Assembly (NCBI GenBank): GCA_029572815.1
Contig: JAKPUQ010000074.1
Span: 1 to 64,000, forward strand
Direction: 5' to 3'
DNA: 64,000 bases
From: Bacillota bacterium
GTDB lineage: Bacteria > Bacillota > Clostridia > Oscillospirales > Ruminococcaceae
Below the pieces are notes generated by a model. The model searched no databases and had not been told where the DNA came from. It was given only the letters and a program-made list of their open reading frames with translations. The translations under genes and the position numbers were made by a program. Of the stretch, positions 9,852 through 18,442 are shown piece after piece (position 1 is the first letter of the stretch; each line of letters starts with the position of its first letter).

Positions 9852-11922
9852 ATGAAAAGGTCGTTGCTGAAAAAAACAGCACTTGCTGTCCGCGAGAGGC
9901 TGGATATGTTCCTGGGCAGTCAGGCGGAGAGCCTGTGCTTCGAGGCGTTCTTCCGCAGTGCGGCAGGGCTGTATATGGCTGAAAACAGCTTTATCTCACA
10001 AGATGACCTGTTCAGTCTCAGTGGGCTTCTTCCTCATATGTTCCCGTCCTTCGGCAGAAATGAGGAGAGAGTAAGGGAAGCTTCCGTACAGGGGGCTGCC
10101 GTTCTAGGAGAGCTGCCCTCAGAGGTGTGGAGGAGCGGCGTACAGATAGTGGGGCAGCTCTATCAGTATTTCATAAGCGGAGAGCGTGACAGTGTTTCAC
10201 AGGGAATGAAGAAGAACTCAAAGGTGTCGGCGGAGTGTCTGCCTGCTGCAACACAGATATTCACTCCCGACTGGATAGCCCGCTATCTTACGGAGAATAC
10301 TCTGGGACGTGTATTTGCAGGGAGCTGCGGATATGATACCTCTGGCCTGAGCTATTACGTGGAGCGTGATATTACGGTCCGCAGGCGCTCTCCTGAGGAG
10401 ATAACTATCCTTGACCCCCTGTGTGGGAAGCGGCAATATTCTTGTGTGCGCTTTTGATATGTTTATGGAGCTTTACCGCTCTCTTGGCTATGACGGCAGC
10501 ACTGCGGCGCGAACTATCCTCGCCTGTAATCTTTATGGACTTGATATAGACAGCCGCGTTTGCAGGATAGCACGTTTTTCCCTTATCATCAAGGCTGCGG
10601 AGCAGGACAGGGAACTGCTCTTCGGTGGTATTTCGCCCCATGTCTATGATATGAGCGAGCCCGGTTTGACGGAGCAGCTCCGCGGAAGTGACGTTTTCGG
10701 AAGTCTCATAAGACCTGAGAACGCAGACAGCCAACTGCACGGAAAGGCGAATGAGGTCTGTGAGCTGCTGTCGCGTAAATACAGCTGTGTGGTAACAAAT
10801 CCGCCTTATCTGTCAAGTGCCCGTATGAACAAGGAGCTTCTTGCTTTCCTTAAAAAGGAGTACAGCGGCTTCTCCGCTGACCTTTTTGCGGCATTCATAG
10901 TACGCTGCTGTCAGCTTACGGAGAAGGATGGCTACACAGGCTTCCTTACGCCCTATGTGTGGATGTTCATCAAGAGCTATGAAAAGCTGAGAAGAATGAT
11001 GTTTACAGAGAAAACGCCCGAGACTCTTGTTCAGCTGGAGTATTCCGCATTCGGCGAGGCTACGGTGCCTGTCTGCGGCTTTACTCTGCGGAACACTCAT
11101 ACCGATGCAAAAGGCGTTTACTTCCGTCTCACCGACTTCAAGGGAGGACTTGAGGTGCAGCGTGAGAGGTTCCTGGAGGCTGTACGTAACAGAAACTGCG
11201 GCTATGTCTATGAGACAGCAGCAGCGGACTTCGGCAAGCTGCCCGAGGCACCTGCGGCGTACTGGGTCAGCGGCAGAGTGAGGGAGCTCTATGAAAAATA
11301 TCCATCTCTGGGAAGCATTTCTGCTCCCAGAAAGGGCAATTCTACCTCTGATAACGACAGGTTTCTGCGTTTCTGGTACGAGGTAGGCTTCAACAGGATA
11401 AATACTGACTGCATTGCCATTGACAGGGCTGAGACCCTGGAAAAGCGCTGGTTTCCATACAATAAGGGCGGAGGCTTCCGAAAATGGTACGGCTTCAATG
11501 AATACATAATCGACTGGTATGACGATGGGGCGGCAATAAGGTCGATACCTACGGCTGTCATCGCCAATTATCAGTATTTCATGCGGGAGGGACTGACCTG
11601 GTCCACTCTCACAAGCGGCAAGTTCAGCATAAGGCAGTTCGGCAGGGGCTACATCTTCGATAACGGTGGCTGCTGCATATTTGAACTGGGTTACCGAAAA
11701 AAATTCATCTGCGGACTGCTCAATTCCAAGGTCTTTGCCTACATCTTCGGGCAGCTTAATCCCACTCTCAACTTTCAGTCGGGAGAGGTGGCAAAGTTTC
11801 CGGTGATATGCGAAACTTCTGCAGAAACGGACAGGCTTGTGGAGGAGTGTGTGGAAATATCAAAGGCAGAGTACGATTCATTCGAGACCAGCCGCGATTT
11901 CAGGCGGCATCCACTGATATAG
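9852..11922 (+). pseudogene. pglX: Compact PglX-like (BREX) adenine-specific DNA methyltransferase, frameshifted in motif I
   Basis: ATG 9852 follows AAGGAGGGAG. The product matches the core of BREX PglX: LYQYFISGERD, PAATQIFTPDWIARYLTENT, motif I DPCVGSGNIL, LYGLDIDSR, motif IV NPPYL, FLTPYVWMF, GLTWSTLTSGKFS, LNPTLNFQSGE, DSFETSRDFRRHPLI. The frame breaks in the C5 run 10415-10419; with four C's, motif I is restored and the chain is 689 residues. Ordinary PglX is about 1,200 residues: here the N-terminal region is short and the chain ends where PglX usually continues into a long C-terminal part. No other BREX gene (brxA, brxB, brxC, pglZ, brxL) is adjacent. The role, if functional, would be N6-adenine methylation. 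The first fragment stops at 10457 and the second frame runs to 11922. Confidence 0.75.
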
Positions 11923-11932
11923 GAGGGATATG

Positions 11933-13207
11933 ATGTCCGATAACCGAAAGCTCAACGTGAAACGGATCGCTTCTGCGGTACTTATTGCCGCAGCTGCCAT
12001 CTGCTGCGCAGTTCTTGTGATAAAACTGAAAAAGGGCTCTCAGGCAGTAGGAAAGCTCAGCGCTGTTACCACTGAAGAGGAGACTACCGCTGCTGCTGAG
12101 ACAGCGGCAGAGACTGTTCCTGTAACAACTGCGGAGCCCACTACCGAACCTCCCGATGATGTAACGGTGCGTATAGGGGAGATGTCTCTCCATGAAAAGG
12201 TCTGTCAGCTCTTTGTGGTAACTCCCGAAAGTCTTACAAACGGTGAAAATTATTCCGTGGCAGGGGAGATGACAAAGGCTGCCCTGAAGGACTATCCTGT
12301 GGGCGGACTGGTCTATTTTGCAAAGAATATAGACTCCGCGGAGGCTATCTCACAGATGATAGCAAATACAAAGCAGTATGCCGCGGAGCAGGGAATGGTA
12401 CCCCTTTTCTACTCCGTTGACGAGGAGGGCGGCACTGTTGCAAGGTGCGCGGAAAAGGCGGGCACCAACTGGTTTTCCTCCATGTATTACTACAAGGAAA
12501 GCGGAAAGGATACTGCCTTTGCCAATGCCGAGACCATAGGCTCCGATATTGCGGGACTGGGCTTTGATCTGGACTTCGCTCCTGTCGCGGACACCTGGTC
12601 CAATCCCTACAACACTGTAATCGGAAGCCGTGCATACAGTGATGATTTTCACCAGTCCGCAGATCTGGTGGCTTCGGCGGTGGAGGGCTTTCACAGCGGC
12701 GGTGTTTACTGTACTCTCAAGCATTTCCCGGGACACGGCGACACCGCAGGGGACTCCCATTATGGAGCGGTCTACACCGACAAGACCATTGCAGAGCTCA
12801 CACAGGGGGAGTATCTCGCCTTTGAAAGCGGCATAGCCTCCGGCGCAGACATGGTAATGGTGGGACATATAACCATGAACGGCGTGGACGGACTTCCCGC
12901 CACACTCTCCCATACTATGATAACGGACGAGCTTCGCGGCAGGCTGGGCTTTGAGGGTGTGGTCATCACAGACTCCCTCTCAATGGGGGCGGTTGCAGAT
13001 GTGTACGGCAGCGGCGAGCTTGCGGTGAAGGTCATTGAGGCAGGCGGCGATATGCTGCTCATGCCCCGTGACCTTGGCGAGGCAGTCAGGGGAGTTGAGG
13101 CTGCTGTCAGCGAGGGGCGTATCACCGAGGAGCGCATTGAGGAAAGCCTTGACAGGATACTGCGCCTGAAATCGGAAAGATCGGATATAAAAAAGGGCGG
13201 AATATAA
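11933..13207 (+). CDS. Membrane-anchored GH3 beta-N-acetylhexosaminidase, NagZ-like
   Basis: GH3 catalytic domain with NagZ hallmarks: SVDEEGGTVAR, DLDFAPVADTW, IGSRAYS, the His/Asp dyad motif KHFPGHGDTAGDSHYG and VVITDSLSMGAV, whose Asp is the nucleophile. An N-terminal membrane segment (residues ~12-30) and a Thr/Glu-rich linker place the enzyme outside the cell, where it could trim GlcNAc from muropeptides or chitin fragments. Two ATGs are adjacent (11930 and 11933); AGGAGG at 11921-11926 gives better spacing to 11933. The gene starts 8 bases after the pglX stop, so the two may be cotranscribed. No C-terminal GH3 domain is present, as in other NagZ. Confidence 0.88.
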   Translation: MSDNRKLNVKRIASAVLIAAAAICCAVLVIKLKKGSQAVGKLSAVTTEEETTAAAETAAETVPVTTAEPTTEPPDDVTVRIGEMSLHEKVCQLFVVTPESLTNGENYSVAGEMTKAALKDYPVGGLVYFAKNIDSAEAISQMIANTKQYAAEQGMVPLFYSVDEEGGTVARCAEKAGTNWFSSMYYYKESGKDTAFANAETIGSDIAGLGFDLDFAPVADTWSNPYNTVIGSRAYSDDFHQSADLVASAVEGFHSGGVYCTLKHFPGHGDTAGDSHYGAVYTDKTIAELTQGEYLAFESGIASGADMVMVGHITMNGVDGLPATLSHTMITDELRGRLGFEGVVITDSLSMGAVADVYGSGELAVKVIEAGGDMLLMPRDLGEAVRGVEAAVSEGRITEERIEESLDRILRLKSERSDIKKGGI

Positions 13208-13243
13208 GCGTCATGCTATCAAGTTAATAACATAAATCAAAAT

Positions 13244-13410
13244 TTAGCGCAAGCGCTAATAGTAATTAGTGCATAGTGGTTAGTGATTAGTTAATGTGTT
13301 CGCTGCGCTCACATTATTTAAATAATGTCGCCGAAGGCGACACCACAACTTTCAACTCTAAACTCTCAACTCTAAACTTAAATCATAATTTTGCTCCGCA
13401 AAATTATGAT
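13244..13410. repeat. Cluster of short perfect palindromes in intergenic DNA
   Basis: Within 167 bases lie TTAGCGC-aa-GCGCTAA (13244-13259), the 18-base palindrome ACATTATTTAAATAATGT (13311-13328), GTCGCC-gaa-GGCGAC (13327-13341), and a 13-base stem ATCATAATTTTGC / GCAAAATTATGAT (13382-13410). Between them are AT-rich quasi-repeats (TAATTAGTG, GGTTAGTGATTAG; CAACTCTAAACTCTCAACTCTAAACTT is a tandem repeat of CAACTCTAAACT). No gene is visible. It resembles a composite palindromic intergenic element. Confidence 0.6.
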
Positions 13411-13430
13411 TTATAATAGCAAACGAAAAT

Positions 13431-13463
13431 GCCCCGAAGCGTTTTACAGCGCTTCGGGGCAAA
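13431..13463 (-). terminator. Terminator of the TPR gene; copy 1 of a recurring element
   Basis: Stem GCCCCGAAGCG / CGCTTCGGGGC (13431-13460) with minus-strand ATTTTCG after it. Hairpin and flank (AAAACTTATGTATGG) recur at 19316 and 39504. Confidence 0.8.
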
Positions 13464-13475
13464 ACTTATGTATGG

Positions 13476-14360
13476 TTATATATCTTCATCGGAGTCTCTT
13501 TCAAGCTCCACGGTCTTCCTGCGCCAGTCATTTGCTGCAAGCTCATAGGCGGTGTTGAAGTAACGCTCCGATTCGTTCATATCGCCCATGCGCTTCATGC
13601 ATCGTGCTTTATCAAGGGCAATGCCGAAAGCTATGGACTTCACGTTGTCGTACTTTTTCAGTAGCTTCATGGCGTTTTCGTACTGTCCGTGTACCATGAG
13701 GGACTCGAAGTAGGCAGTGTCTATGAAGTAGTCCACTCATTCATTCTTCCCGCGCATTCGCGAAAAGTACTTCTCGCCGTGCCTGAGCCAGTATTCCGTG
13801 TTTTCGATGTCTTTTCTTGCAGAGCTGAGCTGTATCAGAAGGACATGGTACATTATCATATTCTGCTGAGCATTGATGTCAGCCGGATTTTCTGCTGCTT
13901 TCTTCATGTACTCCATATCAGTGAGCTTCAGCTTCTCCTCGGCATCATCATAGCGGTGAAGTGATAGATAGGCTTCTCCGAGAAACATGGCGTACTGTGA
14001 GATAAAGAGCTTATTGTTCTCTTTATCCTCAAGACAGACACTGAGCTGCTCCTCCATTTCATTGATGAGAGGTTCAGCGTAGCCTTCCTCGGCAATACGC
14101 AGCACAAGACTTCGGAAGGTCCTGTACTTCCTGTTCAGGCGGGGAGCTATAAACAGTGCGATGATGATATTTACGATAACAGAGGCGATTGCGGCGAAAA
14201 CAAGACGAAACGGCACCGAGCCGGAGGTCTTGCTGCCTGCAAGGGCAGTAACGGCGTCAACGCCTGTTATCAGTCCGAATATTACAACAAACACCAGTGC
14301 CCAGCGCTTTAGGAGCCTTATGAAAAAGGCGGCGGGACTTGCTTTTGAAGTGTTATCCAT
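13476..14360 (-). pseudogene. Membrane-anchored TPR-like protein with in-frame UGA
   Basis: Two frames (14360-13737 and 13736-13476) lie in the same reading frame, separated only by a TGA at 13737-13739; the second would start at GTG directly after it with no ribosome site. Read together they give one ~294-codon protein: two membrane segments (VFVVIFGLITGV and FAAIASVIVNIIIALFI), then helical TPR-like repeats (GEAYLSLHRYDDAEEKL, YWLRHGEKYFSRM, VHGQYENAMKLLKKY, CMKRMGDMNESERYF) that continue across the stop. A nonsense change in a single gene is therefore more likely than two genes, though a coupled pair cannot be excluded. It begins 7 bases after the FNT gene and is in its operon. Function unknown; TPRs suggest protein binding at the membrane. 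Confidence 0.65.
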
Positions 14361-14366
14361 AGCGTA

Positions 14367-14996
14367 TCACGCTTCATTTTTTATGAAGCCCTTTCTTAGT
14401 ATGGGTATGAGTATACCTCCCACAGAGTTTCCGAGAGTCATTATCAGCAGCCAAAGCAGTGCCTTGCCGCTCCATGCTTCCGCCAGCGTGAAGTAGAACA
14501 TATTGGCAACGCAGTGCTCAAATCCGCTGAGTATAAAGACCACAACGGGCAGAAACACCGCAAGTATCTTACCTACGCTGTTGCTGATGATTTTGTAGCC
14601 GTCAGCGGCAATGAACATGAGCAGTCTGCAGAATATTGCAAGTATGAATACGCTCAGAGGAGCGTCGCTGAGCTTTGTGTCACACATTGCAGATGCCTTT
14701 TCCGAGATGCAGCAGATACGTGTGTTCAGCACCAGAAATGCGGAAAGTGCAGTGCCTGCGAGGTTGCCCAGCCATATTACTGCAAGGGCGAGAATGTAAG
14801 ACGGCTTATTTTCAACAGCGTATCCAACCTTGCCCGTGAACAGATTGAAGCCGAAGCTGAGTATAACGAAGAGTCCGGTACCGAACAGGAAGGCTCCAAG
14901 GTATCTGTTGTCACAGGAGAGATAAGCTATGCCGCCTATGGCGATAGCGATACCTGTTGCAAATGCTCTGAGGAATGTATCGAGGATTTTTTTCAT
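14367..14996 (-). CDS. Formate/nitrite transporter (FNT) family protein
   Basis: The 209-residue protein has about six membrane helices and FNT family features: GIAIAIGGIAYLS near the start, FGFNLFTGKVGYAVEN, AVIWLGNLAGTALSAF, the re-entrant-like FILSGFEHCVANMFYF (FNT proteins have GxxHxxANM here) and TLGNSVGGILIP. It is shorter than FocA (~280 residues) because of a compact C-terminus. FNT channels move formate, nitrite or hydrosulfide; formate is a fermentation product in Ruminococcus, so formate export is the simplest inference. Overlapping transcription with the TPR protein downstream suggests that protein acts with it. Confidence 0.85.
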   Translation of the reverse strand: MKKILDTFLRAFATGIAIAIGGIAYLSCDNRYLGAFLFGTGLFVILSFGFNLFTGKVGYAVENKPSYILALAVIWLGNLAGTALSAFLVLNTRICCISEKASAMCDTKLSDAPLSVFILAIFCRLLMFIAADGYKIISNSVGKILAVFLPVVVFILSGFEHCVANMFYFTLAEAWSGKALLWLLIMTLGNSVGGILIPILRKGFIKNEA

Positions 14997-15010
14997 TGAC
15001 AGACTTCTTT

Positions 15011-15065
15011 CATGATATAATATTCGGTTAGATTATCCTAACCGCAACTATTCCATTATATCATG
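15011..15065. promoter_or_regulatory. Nested palindrome overlapping the FNT promoter
   Basis: Outer arms CATGATATAAT (15011-15021) and ATTATATCATG (15055-15065) enclose an inner stem CGGTTAG / CTAACCG (15025-15044). The right outer arm contains the minus-strand -10 box, so the structure starts at the promoter and spans the leader. It could be an operator or a 5'-UTR hairpin. Confidence 0.55.
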
Positions 15066-15083
15066 AAGGCGGGGCTTTGTCAA
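15055..15083 (-). promoter_or_regulatory. Sigma-A-type promoter of the FNT-TPR operon
   Basis: Minus strand TTGACA (15078-15083), 17 bases, TATAAT (15055-15060), about 60 bases before the FNT start. Confidence 0.8.
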
Positions 15084-15099
15084 AGCTTGTGTGCATTGT

Positions 15100-15126
15100 A
15101 AAGGCTCCGAAGGTCTCGGAGCCTTT
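15100..15126 (-). terminator. Hairpin after the transglutaminase gene
   Basis: Stem AAAGGCTCCGA / TCGGAGCCTTT with a 5-base loop, 10 bases past the stop codon. The minus-strand tail (TTTACAATG) is only weakly U-rich. Confidence 0.6.
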
Positions 15127-15136
15127 GGTTTTCAGA

Positions 15137-16732
15137 TCATTCCGACATAAGATCTATAAGTATCTTTCTCAGTGAGATCAGGTCGAAAACGTCTTCTGTA
15201 TCATCATCATTAAGGTCGCAGGATCGGGTAAGTTTCACCTTTCCGTTGAGGTAAAGATGATAGTACACAAGGTCAGCCACATTTACCGCGCCGTCATTAT
15301 TCAGGTCTCCTCTGAGAGGCTTAGGCGGAGCTGTTGATGTGGTGGTAGTCGTGGTTAACGAAGTAGTGGAAGATGTAGCCGAAGTTGTAGTAGTTGTGGT
15401 AGTAGTCTTTTTTGTTGTTGTGGAGCTTGTGGTAGTCTTTGAGGTGGTGGAAGTTGTTGTTGTTGAAGTAGTGGTAGTAGTTGTAGTAGTTGTAGGTCCT
15501 GAAGTGGTCGATGTTGTGGTTGTAGTTGTTGGCTTTGATGTTGTTGATGTAGTAGTTGTGGTAGTGGTAGTAGTGGGCTTTGAAGTTGTAGATGTAGTAG
15601 TAGTAGTAGTAGTTGTTGTTGTTGTTGTTCCCGTGTTTATGGGAGCTGTAAGCACATAGTTGCTTTCCGAGATCTCGGGATATGTGAAGTGAGTGATGTT
15701 ATAGTCGTTTTCCGGAGTATGATTGGTGAAGAAGCTGTCAGAGCCCTTGAGGAAGTAATCATACTTTACCTCACGGCCGCCCTTGCCGTCGGTATCGTCC
15801 CAGGTGACGTCAACAGCGTACCAGTTATCGTCCTCCATCTTTACATAATTCCACATATGACCTGTATTGCCCTCTTCATTGAGGTTGCCGAAAACGCAGA
15901 TACACGGGATATTGAGTCTGTCGCACATGAGCTTGAATGCCTCTGAATAGCCCTCGCATACAACGCCCGGTTCAACAACTGCGCCGAGAGCGGAGCTGCT
16001 GAATCTTGCTCCTGTGTCATAGTAGGTGAACAGCGCTATGTAATCGTGTATTTTTTTCAGCTGCTCATATCTGGTATCGCCTGTAACAGGGATATTGTCC
16101 AGTCCCTCAGTCAGCTTGTCCCCGTACTCTTTCGCCTCATCAAGAGACTCAAAGCCCTTAAGGTAAGCGGGAGTTATAATGAGGGTGCGTATCTTCAGTG
16201 TGTATTCTCCCGTCCAGAAGTTTGAAGAGCTGGTGGTATCATTGCCGAGGGCGATGTTGATACCCGAAGGCTCGATCCAGTACAGCTCCGGTCTGTCAAA
16301 GAGAGCCGCATCGATTCCTGGTTTGCAGGCGCTGAATACAGCCAGCTGATAAGCCTCGTTGTCCTCCTCGGTGAAGCGGGAAGAATTGGGAAGTGCAGAA
16401 AGCTTAACCGATACTGTTTCGGGCAGCTTGATAGTTATGGGCGAAACAGTTGGACCGTTAAGCTCTGCGAAAGCGTTATAGACTGCCAGATTATTGGTGT
16501 CAATCTGATCCTTGTAGTTGTATGAGCCGCTTTTGTAATTGGACTCAACAGCAGGATATTCAGGCAGTGTGAATGAATTTGTGTCAAGCTCGCCCAGAAA
16601 CAGCTTCTCCTCGCCCGAGGCGATATAGGAATTCTCCGATACGCCTTCAGCGGCGGCTGTTCCGAACCCCGCGCACATAAGAAGTGCGGCTGATGTGATG
16701 AATGAGATCGTCGATGAGATTAATTTTTTCAT
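15137..16732 (-). CDS. Secreted transglutaminase-like protein with Thr-rich linker and dockerin
   Basis: ATG 16732 follows AGGAGGT; the frame upstream to 16756 has no ribosome site. Signal peptide MKKLISSTISFITSAALLMC. The transglutaminase/papain-like core shows Cys in GVVCEGYSEAFKLMC (~258), His in GHMWNYVKM (~292) and Asp in WYAVDVTWDD (~308). A low-complexity linker of Thr/Ser/Lys/Pro (~364-468) leads to a dockerin (GDLNNDGAVNVADL, CDLNDDDTEDVFDL). Bacterial secreted members are often peptidases or cross-linkers rather than true transglutaminases. The dockerin predicts attachment to the cellulosome scaffold, where it could process or link proteins. Confidence 0.88.
   Translation of the reverse strand: MKKLISSTISFITSAALLMCAGFGTAAAEGVSENSYIASGEEKLFLGELDTNSFTLPEYPAVESNYKSGSYNYKDQIDTNNLAVYNAFAELNGPTVSPITIKLPETVSVKLSALPNSSRFTEEDNEAYQLAVFSACKPGIDAALFDRPELYWIEPSGINIALGNDTTSSSNFWTGEYTLKIRTLIITPAYLKGFESLDEAKEYGDKLTEGLDNIPVTGDTRYEQLKKIHDYIALFTYYDTGARFSSSALGAVVEPGVVCEGYSEAFKLMCDRLNIPCICVFGNLNEEGNTGHMWNYVKMEDDNWYAVDVTWDDTDGKGGREVKYDYFLKGSDSFFTNHTPENDYNITHFTYPEISESNYVLTAPINTGTTTTTTTTTTTTSTTSKPTTTTTTTTTSTTSKPTTTTTTSTTSGPTTTTTTTTTSTTTTSTTSKTTTSSTTTKKTTTTTTTTSATSSTTSLTTTTTTSTAPPKPLRGDLNNDGAVNVADLVYYHLYLNGKVKLTRSCDLNDDDTEDVFDLISLRKILIDLMSE
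15328..15640. repeat. Low-complexity Thr-codon repeat encoding the dockerin linker
   Basis: Short tandem units based on ACT/ACA/ACC codons (seen here as AGT/TGT/GGT on the plus strand), encoding blocks of Thr punctuated by Ser-Thr-Thr-Ser-Lys-Pro. The antisense frame reads as a Val-rich false ORF. Confidence 0.85.
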
Positions 16733-16794
16733 ACAGATACCTCCTAATTGAAGCAATTAATTCCCATCCCCTGAAATTATTTCTGTATACTTCT

Positions 16795-16823
16795 ATTATA
16801 TACAAAATATCCATAAAAGTCAA
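16795..16823 (-). promoter_or_regulatory. Sigma-A-type promoter of the transglutaminase gene
   Basis: Minus strand TTGACT (16818-16823), 17 bases, TATAAT (16795-16800). It shares the ~330-base divergent intergenic region with the aminotransferase promoter; nothing else was seen in that region. Confidence 0.75.
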
Positions 16824-16971
16824 TGATATTTTCTGCTTTTCATATAATATTCACATTGGCGAGCTGCGGCGAAATGCCATTCCAAACAGGAATACCGCTA
16901 TATATAGCCGAATAGTGCCGAAAACAACAAAAAAACCGGTTTTCCTTTATTATAATTTGTTATATTGTCTC

Positions 16972-17000
16972 TTGAAAATACTACTATGCTGTGATATACT
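16972..17000 (+). promoter_or_regulatory. Sigma-A-type promoter of the aspartate aminotransferase gene
   Basis: TTGAAA (16972-16977), 17 bases, TATACT (16995-17000). Confidence 0.7.
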
Positions 17001-17063
17001 GTTATGTGGAGATTTTGTGCGGTTTGCTGCACTTATAATATTTGAAAGGTGAGATTACCGATA

Positions 17064-18335
17064 ATGAATTTATCACAGATGACTAAGGAACAGCTTCTCT
17101 CGTTCAAGAGCGAGAACGAAAAGCTCTATAATGACTTCAAGGGTCAGGGGCTCTGCCTCAATATGTCAAGAGGAAATCCCTGCACAGAGCAGCTTCAGCT
17201 GAGCGTTGATATGCTCAGATCCTTTGATGACGGGAACTTTATGAGCGAGTGCGGCACAGATGTCCGCAACTACGGCGTTCTTGACGGTATCCCCGAGGCT
17301 AAGAAGCTCTTTTCCGATATGATAGGCGTGCCTCAGGATCAGGTCATCATCTTCGGTAATTCAAGCCTTAACGCTATGTTCTTTGCTGTACAGTGTGCCT
17401 TCAACAAGGGTGTTCTCGGAAACAAGCCCTGGTCACAGTGCGGAAAGATCAAGTTCCTCTGTCCCGTTCCCGGATATGACAGACATTTCAAGGTGACCGA
17501 GTTCTTCGGCATTGAGATGATAAACGTCCCCATGACTCCTACAGGTCCCGATATGGACATGGTAGAGGAACTGGTAAAGGACGAGGCTGTAAAGGGTATC
17601 TGGTGCGTTCCTCAGTATTCTAACCCCGACGGTATCTCCTACAGCGACGAGACAGTAAAGCGCTTTGCCGCTCTTAAGCCTGCTGCAAAGGACTTCCGTA
17701 TTTTCTGGGATAATGCTTACTGTATCCACCACCTTACAGATAAGCCCAAGTACATTCTCAATATTCTTGAGGAGGCAAAGAAGGTCGGCAACGAGAATAT
17801 CGTTTACATCTTCGGCTCAACTTCAAAGATCACATTCCCCGGTGCAGGCGTTGCTGTTATGGGTGCAAGCAAGGAGAATGTTGATGACCTGAAGAAGTAT
17901 CTTGGTATCAGCATCATAAGCTATGACAAGATGAATCAGCTCCGTCATGTGAAGTTCTTCGGCACCTTTGAGAATATGCTGGAGCACATGAAGAAGCACA
18001 TGGCTATCATCGCTCCCAAGTTCAGACTGGTTTGCGACGTACTTGACAAGGAGATCGCTCCTCTCGGAATAGGTGAGTGGACCACTCCCGAGGGAGGCTA
18101 CTTCATATCATTCAATGCTCCCAAGGGCTGCGCAAAGAAGATCGTCAAGCTTTGTGCAGAGGCAGGCGTTACACTTACAGGTGCAGGAGCTACCTTCCCT
18201 TACGGTGTGGATCCTGAGGACAAGAATATCCGTCTTGCTCCTACATATCCCACTATCGAGGATCTTGCAAAGGCTATGGAGCTCTTCGTTATCTGTGTAA
18301 AGATCGCAGCTGCCGAGAAGCTTCTTGCTGAATAA
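17064..18335 (+). CDS. Aspartate aminotransferase, MocR-like type Ic family
   Basis: PLP-dependent class I-like aminotransferase: MSRGNPCTEQ, YGVLDGIPEAKKLF, FGNSSLNAMF, CPVPGYDRH, PQYSNPDGISYS, WDNAYCIHHL and the PLP lysine in STSKITFPGAGVAV. The ~424-residue length and motif wording match the class of bacterial aspartate aminotransferases first grouped as type Ic rather than AspC. It should interconvert aspartate and oxaloacetate with 2-oxoglutarate/glutamate in the cytosol. ATG 17064 was chosen; GTG 17049 in the same frame has no site upstream, though AAAGG at 17045 is rather far (14 bases) from 17064. Single-gene unit with its own promoter and terminator. Confidence 0.88.
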   Translation: MNLSQMTKEQLLSFKSENEKLYNDFKGQGLCLNMSRGNPCTEQLQLSVDMLRSFDDGNFMSECGTDVRNYGVLDGIPEAKKLFSDMIGVPQDQVIIFGNSSLNAMFFAVQCAFNKGVLGNKPWSQCGKIKFLCPVPGYDRHFKVTEFFGIEMINVPMTPTGPDMDMVEELVKDEAVKGIWCVPQYSNPDGISYSDETVKRFAALKPAAKDFRIFWDNAYCIHHLTDKPKYILNILEEAKKVGNENIVYIFGSTSKITFPGAGVAVMGASKENVDDLKKYLGISIISYDKMNQLRHVKFFGTFENMLEHMKKHMAIIAPKFRLVCDVLDKEIAPLGIGEWTTPEGGYFISFNAPKGCAKKIVKLCAEAGVTLTGAGATFPYGVDPEDKNIRLAPTYPTIEDLAKAMELFVICVKIAAAEKLLAE

Positions 18336-18350
18336 GAATAAATGATATAA

Positions 18351-18380
18351 AGCCATAGTACGCGGTACTATGGCTTTTTT
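18351..18380 (+). terminator. Terminator of the aspartate aminotransferase gene
   Basis: Stem AGCCATAGTAC / GTACTATGGCT with three-base loop, followed by TTTTTT. Confidence 0.9.
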
Positions 18381-18442
18381 ATTGACAGGTACGGCTGTTC
18401 ATTGTATAATTGGATTATACTTATACTGGGGGAGTGATGACG

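Noticed and set aside
15328-15659. Val-rich plus-strand ORF, and a possible repeat array or CRISPR
   Set aside because: It is the antisense of the Thr-rich linker of the dockerin transglutaminase; no spacer/repeat period is present.
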